Under the pieces are notes generated by a model. That model saw only the letters and a program-made list of their open reading frames with translations, did not search any database and was not told where the DNA came from. A DNA stretch of 64,000 nucleotides from Kribbella sandramycini (GTDB lineage: Bacteria > Actinomycetota > Actinomycetes > Propionibacteriales > Kribbellaceae). A program made the translations under genes and the position numbers. The stretch covers positions 744,001-808,000 of the forward strand of contig NZ_JABJRC010000001.1 of assembly GCF_013131805.1 (NCBI RefSeq), read 5' to 3'. This document shows positions 35,352-43,807 of the stretch, piece after piece. Numbering within the stretch: the stretch's first letter is position 1; each line of letters begins with the position of its first letter.

Positions 35352-36503
35352 TTAGAGAATCTGTACCAGCCCCAGCGCGGTCAGGCGGTCACGCAACCAC
35401 TCCAGCTCCTTGACCAGCCGCTTGGCGAGCTGGACTCGGGTGCGCGGCGGCCGCGGCCAGGTGTAGGTCTCCGACTCCAGGTGATGTGCGAGCGGATGGC
35501 CACCACCCACCAACCGCTTCAGGCATTCGTCGAGTACGGCGTTCGTCGCGGTCAATGGCGGTGGTGGCGCGACGTGTGCAGCGATGTGGGCATGCATCCG
35601 CCAGCACGCGTGCCCCGACAGCTGGTACGACAGATCGACGTCGTCCACCCCGGGCCCACACCACTCCCGCACCTGCCGCAGATACTTCGGGTCGCCGAGA
35701 TCGGCGAGCGCCTGCCGACCGGCGCTGTCCGACGGGTCGACGAGCTGCGGCGCCGCCGACAGCTGCGCTTTCACGATGTCGACGCCGTCCCGCCAGAGCG
35801 TCTCGAAGGCCGCGTCCGGCTCCTCGAACCCGACGGCGAGGTGGCACGAGTCCAGACCGAGGCCGATCTTCGACTTACCGGCGTCCGGGCTGGTGTAGCG
35901 GTTCAGCCAGCCCGCGGCCTGGCCGACCATCTCCAGCACGCACCCGGGCTCGGGCTCGACCGCAATCCGGATCTTGCGCCCGGTCCGGCGTTCGGTCCGG
36001 TCGAGATGGAACTCGAGGCGATCGAACGCGACCCGGGCGGCGGCGTCCCGCGCTTTCGACCACGGCTCCCGCCAGGCCAGCGGGAGCGTCGAGACCGACC
36101 CGTACTCCGCGTCCGGCGGCATCAGCTCGGCGAGGATGTCGACCAGGTCAACCGTGTAGCGCAGCCGCTCGGAGTCGGTCCAGTCGGGGCAGTAGACCTT
36201 CGCGCCGACGATCGGATCGGAGTACAGCGAGTGCGCGACGCCGTTCAGCGAGACGACCTCGAGCTGGTTACGGACCAGGGCCCGCCGCAGCCGGCGCAAC
36301 GCGACCGGCGAGTTGGCCAGCCGGTCGGCGAGTGGGCTGACCAGCCAGAGCCCGACCCCGAGCACCGGTACGCCGAGGTCGGCGCGCGCCGTCCCGGCAC
36401 AGCCGTCGAGCCAGCGCACCAGCTCGTCCAGATCCGCGGCCGGATGCACTGTCCCCGCATATCCCAGATGGACGACCGAGCCGTCCCGATGGCGGAATCT
36501 CAT
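35352..36503 (-). CDS. EboE-like TIM-barrel protein
   Basis: A 383-residue protein matching by eye the metabolite-traffic EboE family: VHLGYAGTVHPA at the start, VSLNGVAHSLYSDPIVGAKVYCPDW, RLRYTVDLVDILAELMPPDAEYGSVSTLPLAW, and IAVEPEPGCVLE, GLGLDSCHLAVGFE. Such proteins are xylose-isomerase-like barrels from clusters that move or modify isoprenoid metabolites. The other ebo genes are not in this window, so this copy is isolated. The 108 bases before it hold no clear signal. Confidence 0.72.
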   Translation of the reverse strand: MRFRHRDGSVVHLGYAGTVHPAADLDELVRWLDGCAGTARADLGVPVLGVGLWLVSPLADRLANSPVALRRLRRALVRNQLEVVSLNGVAHSLYSDPIVGAKVYCPDWTDSERLRYTVDLVDILAELMPPDAEYGSVSTLPLAWREPWSKARDAAARVAFDRLEFHLDRTERRTGRKIRIAVEPEPGCVLEMVGQAAGWLNRYTSPDAGKSKIGLGLDSCHLAVGFEEPDAAFETLWRDGVDIVKAQLSAAPQLVDPSDSAGRQALADLGDPKYLRQVREWCGPGVDDVDLSYQLSGHACWRMHAHIAAHVAPPPPLTATNAVLDECLKRLVGGGHPLAHHLESETYTWPRPPRTRVQLAKRLVKELEWLRDRLTALGLVQIL

Positions 36504-36611
36504 CTGCGCTCCTCACCCCGTCAGGGCGGCCACAGAAGGTAGTCATTGGCGGACTCTCCGTGACCTAATTGCACTGTAGAAGGCCCGGTCCCCCGGTGGA
36601 AGAGCTGTGGT

Positions 36612-37892
36612 TCAGTTGTTGTTTTCGGTCCCGGCCAGATCTCGGGACCGATCCGCCACGGCCATCGCCGCCAGCGCGGTCGTGAGCGGGACGGCGGCGA
36701 TGATGCCGAGGCTGCCGACAAGGCCGCGGACGATCTCCATCGCGACCAGTTCGGTCGAGACGACGTACTGGCCGGGCAGGCCCTGGATCGCGAACGTGAT
36801 CAGCACCGGCATCGCGGCGCCGGCGTACGCGAGGACCAGCGTGTTCACGACCGAGGCGACGTGCGTGCGGCCGATCCGCAGCCCGGCGCCGATCAGCTGC
36901 GCGCGGGACGCGGCCGGGTTCGCCGCCGACAACTCCCAAACCGCGGCCGCCTGGGTGACCGTCACGTCGTCGAGGACGCCGAGCGCGCCGATCACCATGC
37001 CCGCGACCAGCAGGCCGGTCAGATCGAGATTGGGGAAGAACTGCTTGGCCGCCGAGGCGCCCTCGGGCGCGATCCCGGTCAGCAGCGTCAGCTTGGTGAA
37101 GAACCAGCCCAGCAGCACGGTCAGCCCGAGCGCGGCGACCGTGCCCGACAAGGCGATCGAGCTCTCGGCGCTGATCCCGTGCGTCAGGAACAACGCGACC
37201 GCCATGATCACCGTGCCGCCGACCACCGCGACCAGCAACGGATTCGAGCCCTTGAGAATCGCCGGCAGGATGAACTGGGTCAGCATCACCGCGGTGACCG
37301 CGAGCGCGCCCAGGGCGGCCAGCCCTCGCCAGCGCGACAACGCGACCACCGCGAGCGCGAAGACGGCGGCCAGGATCAGCAGCGGTTTCGTCCGGTCGTG
37401 ATCGACGTACTGGTAGCGGTCGGCGATATCCGTCGCGTCGCTCTGGACGCCGAGCATCAGCGTGTCGCCGACCTTGACCGGGATGGGCGCCTTGCCGGCC
37501 TGCGGAACCTGGACCGGCGCCGCCTTCCCCTTGTCCGGCCCGTCGCTGAGCTGGACCGTGGCCAGGTCGCACTGATCCCGCTTCTCGGGACAGGCCACCA
37601 GTTTGGTGACCTCGCCGCGGGCGGTCTCGGTCTGGTACGACGCGACCTTCACACCGCCGCCCGGCCAGAGCACGATCATCGTGATCACCGCAGCCGTGAT
37701 CAGCGGCGCCAGGATGGCCGCGACGACGATCCGGACCCGGCGCGCGACGATCGCATCGGCGTCCACCACGGAGGTGTCCACCACATGATCACCGTGTCCA
37801 TGCCCGTGACCGTGCCCGGCGGGCACGTCGAGCCGCTCCCGGCGCGGGCTGCGGCGGTCGGCTCGGCGGCGTCCCACTGGTCGGCTGGCCAT
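36612..37892 (-). CDS. YibE/F-like membrane protein with histidine-rich N-terminus
   Basis: A 426-residue protein: the N-terminus has GHGHGHGHGDHVVD, then one membrane helix, a soluble section with VACPEKRDQCD, and about eight C-terminal helices including SSIALSGTVAALGLTVLLGWFF and MVIGALGVLDDVTVTQAAAVWEL, typical of YibE/F. The ATG at 37892 is chosen; upstream codons are outside the plausible start. It shares a Zur box with the divergent znuA, so it is probably zinc-responsive. Its role in zinc transport is inferred from this. Confidence 0.82.
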   Translation of the reverse strand: MASRPVGRRRADRRSPRRERLDVPAGHGHGHGHGDHVVDTSVVDADAIVARRVRIVVAAILAPLITAAVITMIVLWPGGGVKVASYQTETARGEVTKLVACPEKRDQCDLATVQLSDGPDKGKAAPVQVPQAGKAPIPVKVGDTLMLGVQSDATDIADRYQYVDHDRTKPLLILAAVFALAVVALSRWRGLAALGALAVTAVMLTQFILPAILKGSNPLLVAVVGGTVIMAVALFLTHGISAESSIALSGTVAALGLTVLLGWFFTKLTLLTGIAPEGASAAKQFFPNLDLTGLLVAGMVIGALGVLDDVTVTQAAAVWELSAANPAASRAQLIGAGLRIGRTHVASVVNTLVLAYAGAAMPVLITFAIQGLPGQYVVSTELVAMEIVRGLVGSLGIIAAVPLTTALAAMAVADRSRDLAGTENNN

Positions 37893-37932
37893 CCTGATGA
37901 ACTCCCTGTTTTGACAATCATCTCCCGGTAAA

Positions 37933-37947
37933 TGAAAATGATTGTCA
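37933..37947. promoter_or_regulatory. Zur box in the yibE/F-znuA divergent promoter
   Basis: TGAAAATGATTGTCA is a near-perfect palindrome of the actinobacterial Zur box form, one base before or on the znuA start. A related partial half-site, TTGACAATCAT, lies at 37911-37921. With zinc bound, Zur would shut off both genes. Confidence 0.85.
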
Positions 37948-38894
37948 TGAGATCTTGTACTCGCGCGGTTGTCGCCGGCGTGGCCGCCCTGGCCGCCATC
38001 ACCCTGGCCGGATGCGGCGGATCGTCCGCCGGTGGATCCGGTGGCGACAAGCTCGACGTCGTGACTTCGTTCTACCCGCTCGAGTTCATCGCCCGCACAG
38101 TGGGGGGTGACGCGGTGAACGTGACCACGCTGACCGCGCCCGGCGTCGAGCCGCACGATCTGGAGCTGACACCCAAGCAGGTCGGTGAAATCGCCCAGGC
38201 GAAGGTCGTCGTCTACGAGAAGAGCCTGCAGCCGGCGGTCGACGAGGCCGTCGAGCAGAACGCCAAGGAGACCGGCTTCGACGTCGCCCCGGCAGCCGAG
38301 CTGGAGGCCACCGGAGCGAACTTCGAGGAGCACGAGGAAGGCGAGGCCGAGGCCGCCGGCCACAGCGACGAGGCGCTCGACCCGCACTTCTGGCTGGACC
38401 CGGTCCGCTACACCAAGGTCGTGAACGCGATCACCGACAAGCTCGTCGCCGCCGACAGCGCGAACGCGGACGGTTACAAAGCCCGCGCCAAGACGCTGCT
38501 CGACGAGGTCGGCAAACTCGACTCCGAGTTCAGGACCGGGCTGGCGAACTGCAAACTGAAGACGTTCGTGACGAGTCATGAGGCCTTCGCCTACCTCGCG
38601 AAGCGGTACGGTCTGACGATGGTCGGGATCGCGGGGTTCACCCCGGACGCCGAGCCGACCCCGACCCGGATCAAGGAGGTCCAGGAGATCGTGAAGGCCC
38701 AGCACGTCACCACGATCTTCTCCGAGGAGCTGGTCAGCCCGAAGGTCGCCGAGACGATCGCGAAGGACGTCGGCGTCAAGACCGCCGTCCTGAGCCCGAT
38801 CGAGGGCCTGTCGGACGCCAACTCCCAAGAGACCTACCTGAGCCTGATGCGGGAGAACCTCCAAGAGCTCCGGAAGGCGAACAGCTGCACGTGA
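37947..38894 (+). CDS. znuA: Zinc ABC transporter solute-binding lipoprotein
   Basis: A 315-residue cluster-A1 metal-binding protein. The lipobox is LAGC after TRAVVAGVAALAAITLAGC. Zinc ligand histidines lie in GVEPHDLELTP, ALDPHFWLDPVR and VTSHEAFAYLAKRYG; a His/Glu-rich loop (EEHEEGEAEAAGHSDE) precedes the second. The ATG at 37947 is preferred over that at 37932 because the latter lies in the Zur box, though neither has a clear ribosome site and a leaderless transcript is possible. The first gene of znuACB-zur. Confidence 0.93.
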   Translation: MRSCTRAVVAGVAALAAITLAGCGGSSAGGSGGDKLDVVTSFYPLEFIARTVGGDAVNVTTLTAPGVEPHDLELTPKQVGEIAQAKVVVYEKSLQPAVDEAVEQNAKETGFDVAPAAELEATGANFEEHEEGEAEAAGHSDEALDPHFWLDPVRYTKVVNAITDKLVAADSANADGYKARAKTLLDEVGKLDSEFRTGLANCKLKTFVTSHEAFAYLAKRYGLTMVGIAGFTPDAEPTPTRIKEVQEIVKAQHVTTIFSEELVSPKVAETIAKDVGVKTAVLSPIEGLSDANSQETYLSLMRENLQELRKANSCT

Positions 38895-39667
38895 CAGCAC
38901 CCCTAGACGCGGACCACGACACCGCCGCGAAGGCCGTCCAGGTCACCGATCTCTCGGTCGACCTGGGCGGTCGTCCCGTGCTGCGGGGCGTCGACCTGCA
39001 GATCCGCCCGGGCGAGGTGGTCGCCGTCCTCGGCACCAACGGCTCCGGCAAGTCCACCCTGATCAAGACCGTGGTCGGCCTGCTGCCCGCAGCCCGCGGG
39101 GAGGTCCGGCTGTTCGGGACGCCGGTCCCCCGCTTCCGGCAGTGGAAGCGGGTCGGCTACGTCCCCCAGCGGATCACCGCGGCCGGCGGCGTACCGGCGA
39201 CCGTCTACGAGGTCGTGTCGTCGGGGCTGCTGTCGCGGCGGCGGTTGTTCGCGCCGCTCGGCGCCGCCGGTAAGGCCGCGATCGAGGACGCGCTGCGCGT
39301 CGTCGACATGGCGGACCGGCGCAAGGACGCCGTCGCCGAGCTGTCCGGCGGGCAGCAGCAGCGCGTGCTGATCGCGCGCGCCCTGGTCTCGGATCCGGAG
39401 CTGCTCATCCTCGACGAGCCGACGGCCGGGGTCGACCTGGCCAGCCAGCAGATCTTCGCCGACGCCATCCGGGAGCGGGTCGCCCGCGGCACCACAGTGG
39501 TGATGGTCAGCCACGACCTCGGCCCGATGGACGCGCTGATCGACCGCTCGGTGATCCTGCGCCGCGGCCGGATCGTGTACGACGGCCCGCCGCACGCCTC
39601 CCAGACCCATGCGCATGTGCACCACACCCACGCCGATTCCGACGACTCGGGGTGGCTGACCTCATGA
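38891..39667 (+). CDS. znuC: Zinc ABC transporter ATP-binding protein
   Basis: A 258-residue ATPase with Walker A LGTNGSGKST near residues 53-62, signature LSGGQQQ and Walker B LLILDEPTAGVD. The C-terminal tail SQTHAHVHHTHADSDDSG is histidine-rich, unusual for this subunit and possibly zinc-sensing. The GTG at 38891 overlaps znuA by 4 bases (GTGA). Confidence 0.95.
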   Translation: MTAPLDADHDTAAKAVQVTDLSVDLGGRPVLRGVDLQIRPGEVVAVLGTNGSGKSTLIKTVVGLLPAARGEVRLFGTPVPRFRQWKRVGYVPQRITAAGGVPATVYEVVSSGLLSRRRLFAPLGAAGKAAIEDALRVVDMADRRKDAVAELSGGQQQRVLIARALVSDPELLILDEPTAGVDLASQQIFADAIRERVARGTTVVMVSHDLGPMDALIDRSVILRRGRIVYDGPPHASQTHAHVHHTHADSDDSGWLTS

Positions 39668-40668
39668 CGTTGTTCGAGCTCGAGTTCATGCAGCGCGCGC
39701 TGATCGCGGGCCTGCTGACCGGTCTGTCCGCGCCCGCGATCGGCACCTACCTGGTCCAGCGGCGGCTGTCGCTGATGGGCGACGGGATCGGCCACATCGC
39801 GATCACCGGCGTCGCCCTCGGTCTGCTCACCGGCACGGCGCCGGTCCTCACCGCGGTCATCGTCGCGATCGCCGGCGCGACCGCGATCGAGCTGGTCCGG
39901 GCCCGCGGCAAGGCGAGCGGGGACGTCGCGCTCGCGCTGCTCTTCTACGGCGGGATCGCCGGCGGCGTGCTGCTGATCGGCCTGGCCGGGCAGGGCGCCG
40001 CCACCTTGAACACCTACCTGTTCGGCTCGCTGACGACGGTCTCGGCCAGCGACCTGTACGTCGTCGTCGGGCTGGCCGTCGCCGTCCTGGTGATCGCGAT
40101 CGGGCTCGGCCCGCAGCTGTTCGCCGTCTGCCAGGACGAGGAGTTCGCCCGGGTGACCGGCCTGCGCGTCCAGCTGCTGAACCTGCTGATCGCGGTGATG
40201 GCGGCCGTGACGGTGACCGTCGCGATGCGGACCGTCGGGTTGCTGCTGGTGAGCGCGCTGATGGTGGTTCCGGTCGCGACCGCGCAGCAGATCACCCGCT
40301 CGTTCCGCAGCACGTTCGTCACCGCGTGTGCGATCGGCGTCACTGCTTGTCTGGCCGGGATCATCACGTCGTACAACGCGAACGTCGCCCCCGGCGCGAC
40401 CATCGTCGTCCTCGCACTGGCCGGCTTCGTCGTCGCGGCCACGGTCGGCACGCTGCTGCGCCGCCGCTCCGGGCGGATCGCGCCGCTCGACGACGAGGAG
40501 CCCGAGGTCGGCGTACCGGCGCCCGCGCCACACGTCGTCAGCCCGACGCACCCGCACGCGCACAATCCGGACTGCGGACACAAGAAGGTCGAACACGGCG
40601 ATCACGTCGACTACGTGCACGACGGTCACCTGCATGCGGCACACGGCGACCACTGGGATGAGCACTGA
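39664..40668 (+). CDS. znuB: Zinc ABC transporter permease with histidine-rich tail
   Basis: A 334-residue permease of the ABC-3 family with about eight helices (QRALIAGLLTGLSAPAIGTYLVQRRLSLMGDGIGH at the start; AVCQDEEFARVTGL loop). Its last 45 residues contain about 15 histidines and a DCGHKK motif (PTHPHAHNPDCGHKKVEHGD and so on), likely binding zinc on one face. The ATG at 39664 makes an ATGA overlap with znuC; an upstream GTG at 39652 is less likely. Confidence 0.93.
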   Translation: MTLFELEFMQRALIAGLLTGLSAPAIGTYLVQRRLSLMGDGIGHIAITGVALGLLTGTAPVLTAVIVAIAGATAIELVRARGKASGDVALALLFYGGIAGGVLLIGLAGQGAATLNTYLFGSLTTVSASDLYVVVGLAVAVLVIAIGLGPQLFAVCQDEEFARVTGLRVQLLNLLIAVMAAVTVTVAMRTVGLLLVSALMVVPVATAQQITRSFRSTFVTACAIGVTACLAGIITSYNANVAPGATIVVLALAGFVVAATVGTLLRRRSGRIAPLDDEEPEVGVPAPAPHVVSPTHPHAHNPDCGHKKVEHGDHVDYVHDGHLHAAHGDHWDEH

Positions 40669-40732
40669 TTTGCTGAGTTCTGCGACAATTACTGGCGATG
40701 CCGCGGAAAAGCCGGTGAGGACAGGAGGAACG

Positions 40733-41125
40733 GTGGCCATCGGAACACGCTCGACCCGTCAGCGCGCAGCGGTCGCGTCCGCGCTCGACACGCTCGACGA
40801 CTTCCGGACTGCCCAGGAGATCCACGCCCAGTTGCGGACCTCCGGCGAGGCCGTCGGCCTGACCACGGTCTACCGGACGCTGCAGGCGCTGGCCGACTCC
40901 CGCGAGGTCGACGTCCTGCGGACGGCCGACGGGGAGACGGCGTACCGGCGCTGCTCGAAGGGTCATCACCACCACCTCGTCTGCCGCAACTGCGGCCGGA
41001 CGGTCGAGGTCGAGGGGCCGGCCGTCGAGCGCTGGGCGGACAAGGTCGCCGCCGAACACGGGTACGCCGACATCAGCCACACCCTGGAGATCTTCGGCAC
41101 CTGCCAGGACTGCCAGAACGCGTGA
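40733..41125 (+). CDS. zur: Zinc uptake regulator (Fur family)
   Basis: A 130-residue repressor. The winged helix reads RSTRQRAAVASALDTLDDFRTAQEIHAQL and VGLTTVYRTLQALADS. Metal ligands include HHHHLVCRNCGRTVE (a CxxC pair) and GTCQDCQNA (a second CxxC pair), with HGYADISHTLEIFG between. A GTG at 40733 follows AGGAGG by 6 bases and is chosen over the upstream start inside znuB. It should repress znuACB and yibE/F when zinc is plentiful. Confidence 0.94.
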   Translation: MAIGTRSTRQRAAVASALDTLDDFRTAQEIHAQLRTSGEAVGLTTVYRTLQALADSREVDVLRTADGETAYRRCSKGHHHHLVCRNCGRTVEVEGPAVERWADKVAAEHGYADISHTLEIFGTCQDCQNA

Positions 41126-41619
41126 CCCCCGAGCTGACGGTCCGGCGTTTCGGCGCCGCGGACCGGGAGCTGCTGGAGCGGCTGTATCTGATGTTCCGGC
41201 ACGACCTGTCGGAGTTCCAGGGGCAGCTGCCGCGGCCGGACGGCACATACCGCAGCGAGTGGCTGGAGTCGGCGCTGACCGGCGATCCGGAGTGGGCGGG
41301 CTACGTCTTCCACCTCGGGGAGAACCCGATCGGGTACTGCCTGATGCGGGCGCTGCAGCAGCCGGTGCACGTGCTGAACAGCTTCTTCGTCGTCCGGCCG
41401 GTCCGCCGCGGCGGGCTCGGGCTGCGCGCCGTCCGCGAGGTGCTGGCCCACCACCCGGGGCCGTGTGAGATCGCGTTCCAGGACAACAACGAGACCGCCG
41501 TCCGGTTCTGGCGACGAGTCGCCGCCGCGGTCGCCGGCGACGCCTGGACCGAGGAGCATCGCCCGGTGGGCGGGCGGCCCGATGCGCCGCCCGACACCTG
41601 GATCTCGTTCGTGGTCTAG
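41122..41619 (+). CDS. GNAT family N-acetyltransferase
   Basis: A 165-residue acetyltransferase-like protein. The acetyl-CoA motif appears as [27 protein letters not shown] (about 91-117), and [20 protein letters not shown] matches motif B. The GTG at 41122 overlaps zur (GTGA), so it is made together with the zinc regulator, although the functional link is unknown. Its 3' end overlaps the convergent dehydrogenase gene by 4 bases. Confidence 0.82.
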   Translation: MTPELTVRRFGAADRELLERLYLMFRHDLSEFQGQLPRPDGTYRSEWLESALTGDPEWAGYVFHLGENPIGYCLMRALQQPVHVLNSFFVVRPVRRGGLGLRAVREVLAHHPGPCEIAFQDNNETAVRFWRRVAAAVAGDAWTEEHRPVGGRPDAPPDTWISFVV

Positions 41620-42710
41620 AACATGACCACCGAGCGGAGGACGTCGCCGTGGTGCATCTTGGTGAACGCGGCCTCGACGTCCTCGAGCTGGATCGTCTCG
41701 GAGACGAAGCGGTCGAGCGGTAGCCGGCCCTGCAGGTGCAGGTCGATGAGCAGCGGGAAGTCGCGGGTCGGCAGACAGTCGCCGTACCAGCTGGACTTGA
41801 GCGCGCCGCCGCGGCCGAAGAAGTCGAGCAGCGGCATGTCGAGGCGCATGTCCGGGGTCGGGACGCCGACCAGGACGACGGTGCCGGCCAGGTCGCGGGC
41901 GTAGAAGGCCTGCTTCCAGGTCTCCGGGCGGCCGACGGCGTCGATCACGACATCGGCGCCGAAACCGCCGGTCAGCTCCTGGACCGCGGCGACGACGCCG
42001 TCGTGGTCGAGCTCCTTGGAGTTGATCGTGTGCGTCGCGCCGAGCTCCTGCGCGGTGCTGAGTTTGCGCTCGTCGAGGTCGATCGCGATCACCTTCGCCG
42101 CTCCGGCGAGCCGGGCGCCGACGACGGCCGCCGTACCGACGCCGCCGGAGCCGATCACCGCGACGGTGTCGCCGCGGCCGACGTTGCCGGTGTTGATCGC
42201 CGCGCCGAGCCCGGCCATCACGCCGCAGCCGAGCAGACCGGCCACCTCGGGTTTCGCGGCCGGATCGACCTTCGTGCACTGCCCGGCCGCGACCAGCGTC
42301 TTCTCCGCGAACGCGCCGATCCCGAGCGCCGGGCTCAGCTCGGTGCCGTCGGCCAGCGTCATCTTCTGCCGGGCGTTGTGGGTGTTGAAGCAGTACCAGG
42401 GACGCCCGCGGAGGCAGGCCCGGCAGCTGCCGCAGACGGCGCGCCAGTTCAGCACGACGAAGTCGCCCGGCGCGACGTCGGTGACGCCGTCCCCGACGCT
42501 CTCGACGATCCCCGCGGCCTCATGGCCGAGCAGGAACGGGAAGTCATCGTTGATCCCGCCCTCCCGATAGTGCAGATCGGTATGGCAGACCCCGCACGCC
42601 TGGACCTGGACCACCGCCTCCCCCGGCCCCGGATCCGGGATCGTGATCTGCTCGATCGTCACCGGCGCGCCCTTGGCCGCCGCCACCACACCACGCACGG
42701 TCTGTCCCAT
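41616..42710 (-). CDS. mscR: S-(hydroxymethyl)mycothiol dehydrogenase-like zinc alcohol dehydrogenase
   Basis: A 364-residue class III medium-chain dehydrogenase. Catalytic-zinc ligands are in CGVCHTD (39-45) and GHE (62-64); the structural-zinc lobe reads [16 protein letters not shown]. The segment [12 protein letters not shown] with [11 protein letters not shown] and the Rossmann [18 protein letters not shown] match mycothiol-dependent formaldehyde dehydrogenases as I recall them. It would oxidise the mycothiol adduct of formaldehyde, protecting the cell. The ATG at 42710 opens with [10 protein letters not shown]. Confidence 0.85.
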   Translation of the reverse strand: MGQTVRGVVAAAKGAPVTIEQITIPDPGPGEAVVQVQACGVCHTDLHYREGGINDDFPFLLGHEAAGIVESVGDGVTDVAPGDFVVLNWRAVCGSCRACLRGRPWYCFNTHNARQKMTLADGTELSPALGIGAFAEKTLVAAGQCTKVDPAAKPEVAGLLGCGVMAGLGAAINTGNVGRGDTVAVIGSGGVGTAAVVGARLAGAAKVIAIDLDERKLSTAQELGATHTINSKELDHDGVVAAVQELTGGFGADVVIDAVGRPETWKQAFYARDLAGTVVLVGVPTPDMRLDMPLLDFFGRGGALKSSWYGDCLPTRDFPLLIDLHLQGRLPLDRFVSETIQLEDVEAAFTKMHHGDVLRSVVMF

Positions 42711-42762
42711 GACCCGACGCTAACCAACTTTTCCGCGTCCTGACAGCCTCCCGCGCGTCGCC

Positions 42763-42851
42763 AACGACAGGACATACCAACCTCCCCGGGCCTACCGCCA
42801 CGCTCAGCCGACGCTGCGCCGCGGCCAGATCGGGGACCACCTCCTGTCCTT
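42763..42851. repeat. Degraded intergenic inverted-repeat element, copy 3
   Basis: The left end AACGACAGGACATACC (42763-42778) and right end ACCACCTCCTGTCCTT (42836-42851) resemble the arms of the copies at 564 and 35258, but the left arm has diverged. The right end matches copy 1 (ACCACCTCCTGTCCTT) over all 16 bases. It lies in the divergent gap between the dehydrogenase and the ABC ATPase genes. Confidence 0.6.
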
Positions 42852-42934
42852 TCCGCCGTGTCCACCGGTCGGGGGACAGGGGGTCAACCGGGCGGTGCTC
42901 CCGGGGAGGGGGCCGGCGGCGGGAGAGTTGGGGC

Positions 42935-43807
42935 ATGGAAACAGAGACGGCGGTACGGGTCCGGGGGCTGGTGAAGCGGTATCCGGACAAGGTGGCGGTC
43001 GCCGGGGTGGATCTCGACATCTACCGCGGCGAGGTGTTCGCGCTCTTGGGGCCCAACGGGGCCGGAAAGACGACGACCACGGAGATTCTGGAGGGGTATC
43101 GCCGGGCCGACGAGGGTGAGATCGACGTCCTGGGCAGTGATCCCGGGCGGGCCGGGCGGGAGTGGCGGGCGCGGATCGGCATCGTTGCGCAGACGACCCG
43201 GGACGAGCCGGAGCTGACGGTGGCCGAGCTGGTCCGGCACTTCGCGGGGTACTACCCGTCGCCGCGCGACCCGGACGAGGTGATCGCCGCGGTCGGGCTG
43301 GAGGAGAAGCGCAAGACGCGCAGCCGGAAGCTGTCCGGCGGTCAGCGCCGGCGGTTGGACGTCGCGCTCGGCGTGATCGGCAACCCGGAGCTGTTGTTCC
43401 TGGACGAGCCGACCACCGGGTTCGACCCCGAGGCGCGGCGGCAGTTCTGGACCCTGATCGAGAACCTGCGGACGGCCGGGACGACGATCCTGCTGACCAC
43501 CCACTACCTCGACGAAGCCGAGCAGCTGGCCGACCGGGTCGGCGTCATCGCGGACGGCCGGATGATCGAGGTCGCGACCCCGGAGACGCTCGGCGGCCGC
43601 GGCGCGCGGACGGCCCGGGTCTCCTGGCTCGCGGCGGACGGGATGCGCGAGGTGCGCACGGACACCCCGACGGCCGAGGTCTCCCGCCTACTCGCGGAGT
43701 ACGGCGGCGAGGTCCCCGAGCTGCAGGTGCGGCGACCGAGCCTGGAAGACATCTACCTGGAACTGATCGGGAGCACCCCGAAGGAACTCGAAGGAGCACT
43801 GCGATGA
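42935..43807 (+). CDS. ABC-2 type exporter ATP-binding protein
   Basis: A 290-residue ATPase: Walker A LGPNGAGKTTTTE near residues 38-50, signature KLSGGQRRRLDVALGVIGNPELLFLDEP combining LSGGQ with Walker B, and HYLDEAEQLADR after the H-loop. The C-terminal extension (about 220-290) with GEVPELQVRRPSLEDIYLELIG is typical of DrrA-like drug or lipid exporters. GGGAG lies upstream of the ATG. It is first in a cluster with its permease and a two-component system. Confidence 0.92.
   Translation: METETAVRVRGLVKRYPDKVAVAGVDLDIYRGEVFALLGPNGAGKTTTTEILEGYRRADEGEIDVLGSDPGRAGREWRARIGIVAQTTRDEPELTVAELVRHFAGYYPSPRDPDEVIAAVGLEEKRKTRSRKLSGGQRRRLDVALGVIGNPELLFLDEPTTGFDPEARRQFWTLIENLRTAGTTILLTTHYLDEAEQLADRVGVIADGRMIEVATPETLGGRGARTARVSWLAADGMREVRTDTPTAEVSRLLAEYGGEVPELQVRRPSLEDIYLELIGSTPKELEGALR

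Noticed and set aside
36504..36611. Possible third copy of the GTTGGTGAGTG element (GCCACAGAAGGTAGTCATTGG)
   Set aside because: Only GCCACAGAAG is shared with copy 2; the symmetric arms are missing, so the likeness is too weak.
37932..37946. Alternative znuA start at 37932
   Set aside because: It would place the first codons inside the Zur box; the later ATG gives a normal lipoprotein signal. The choice is not certain.
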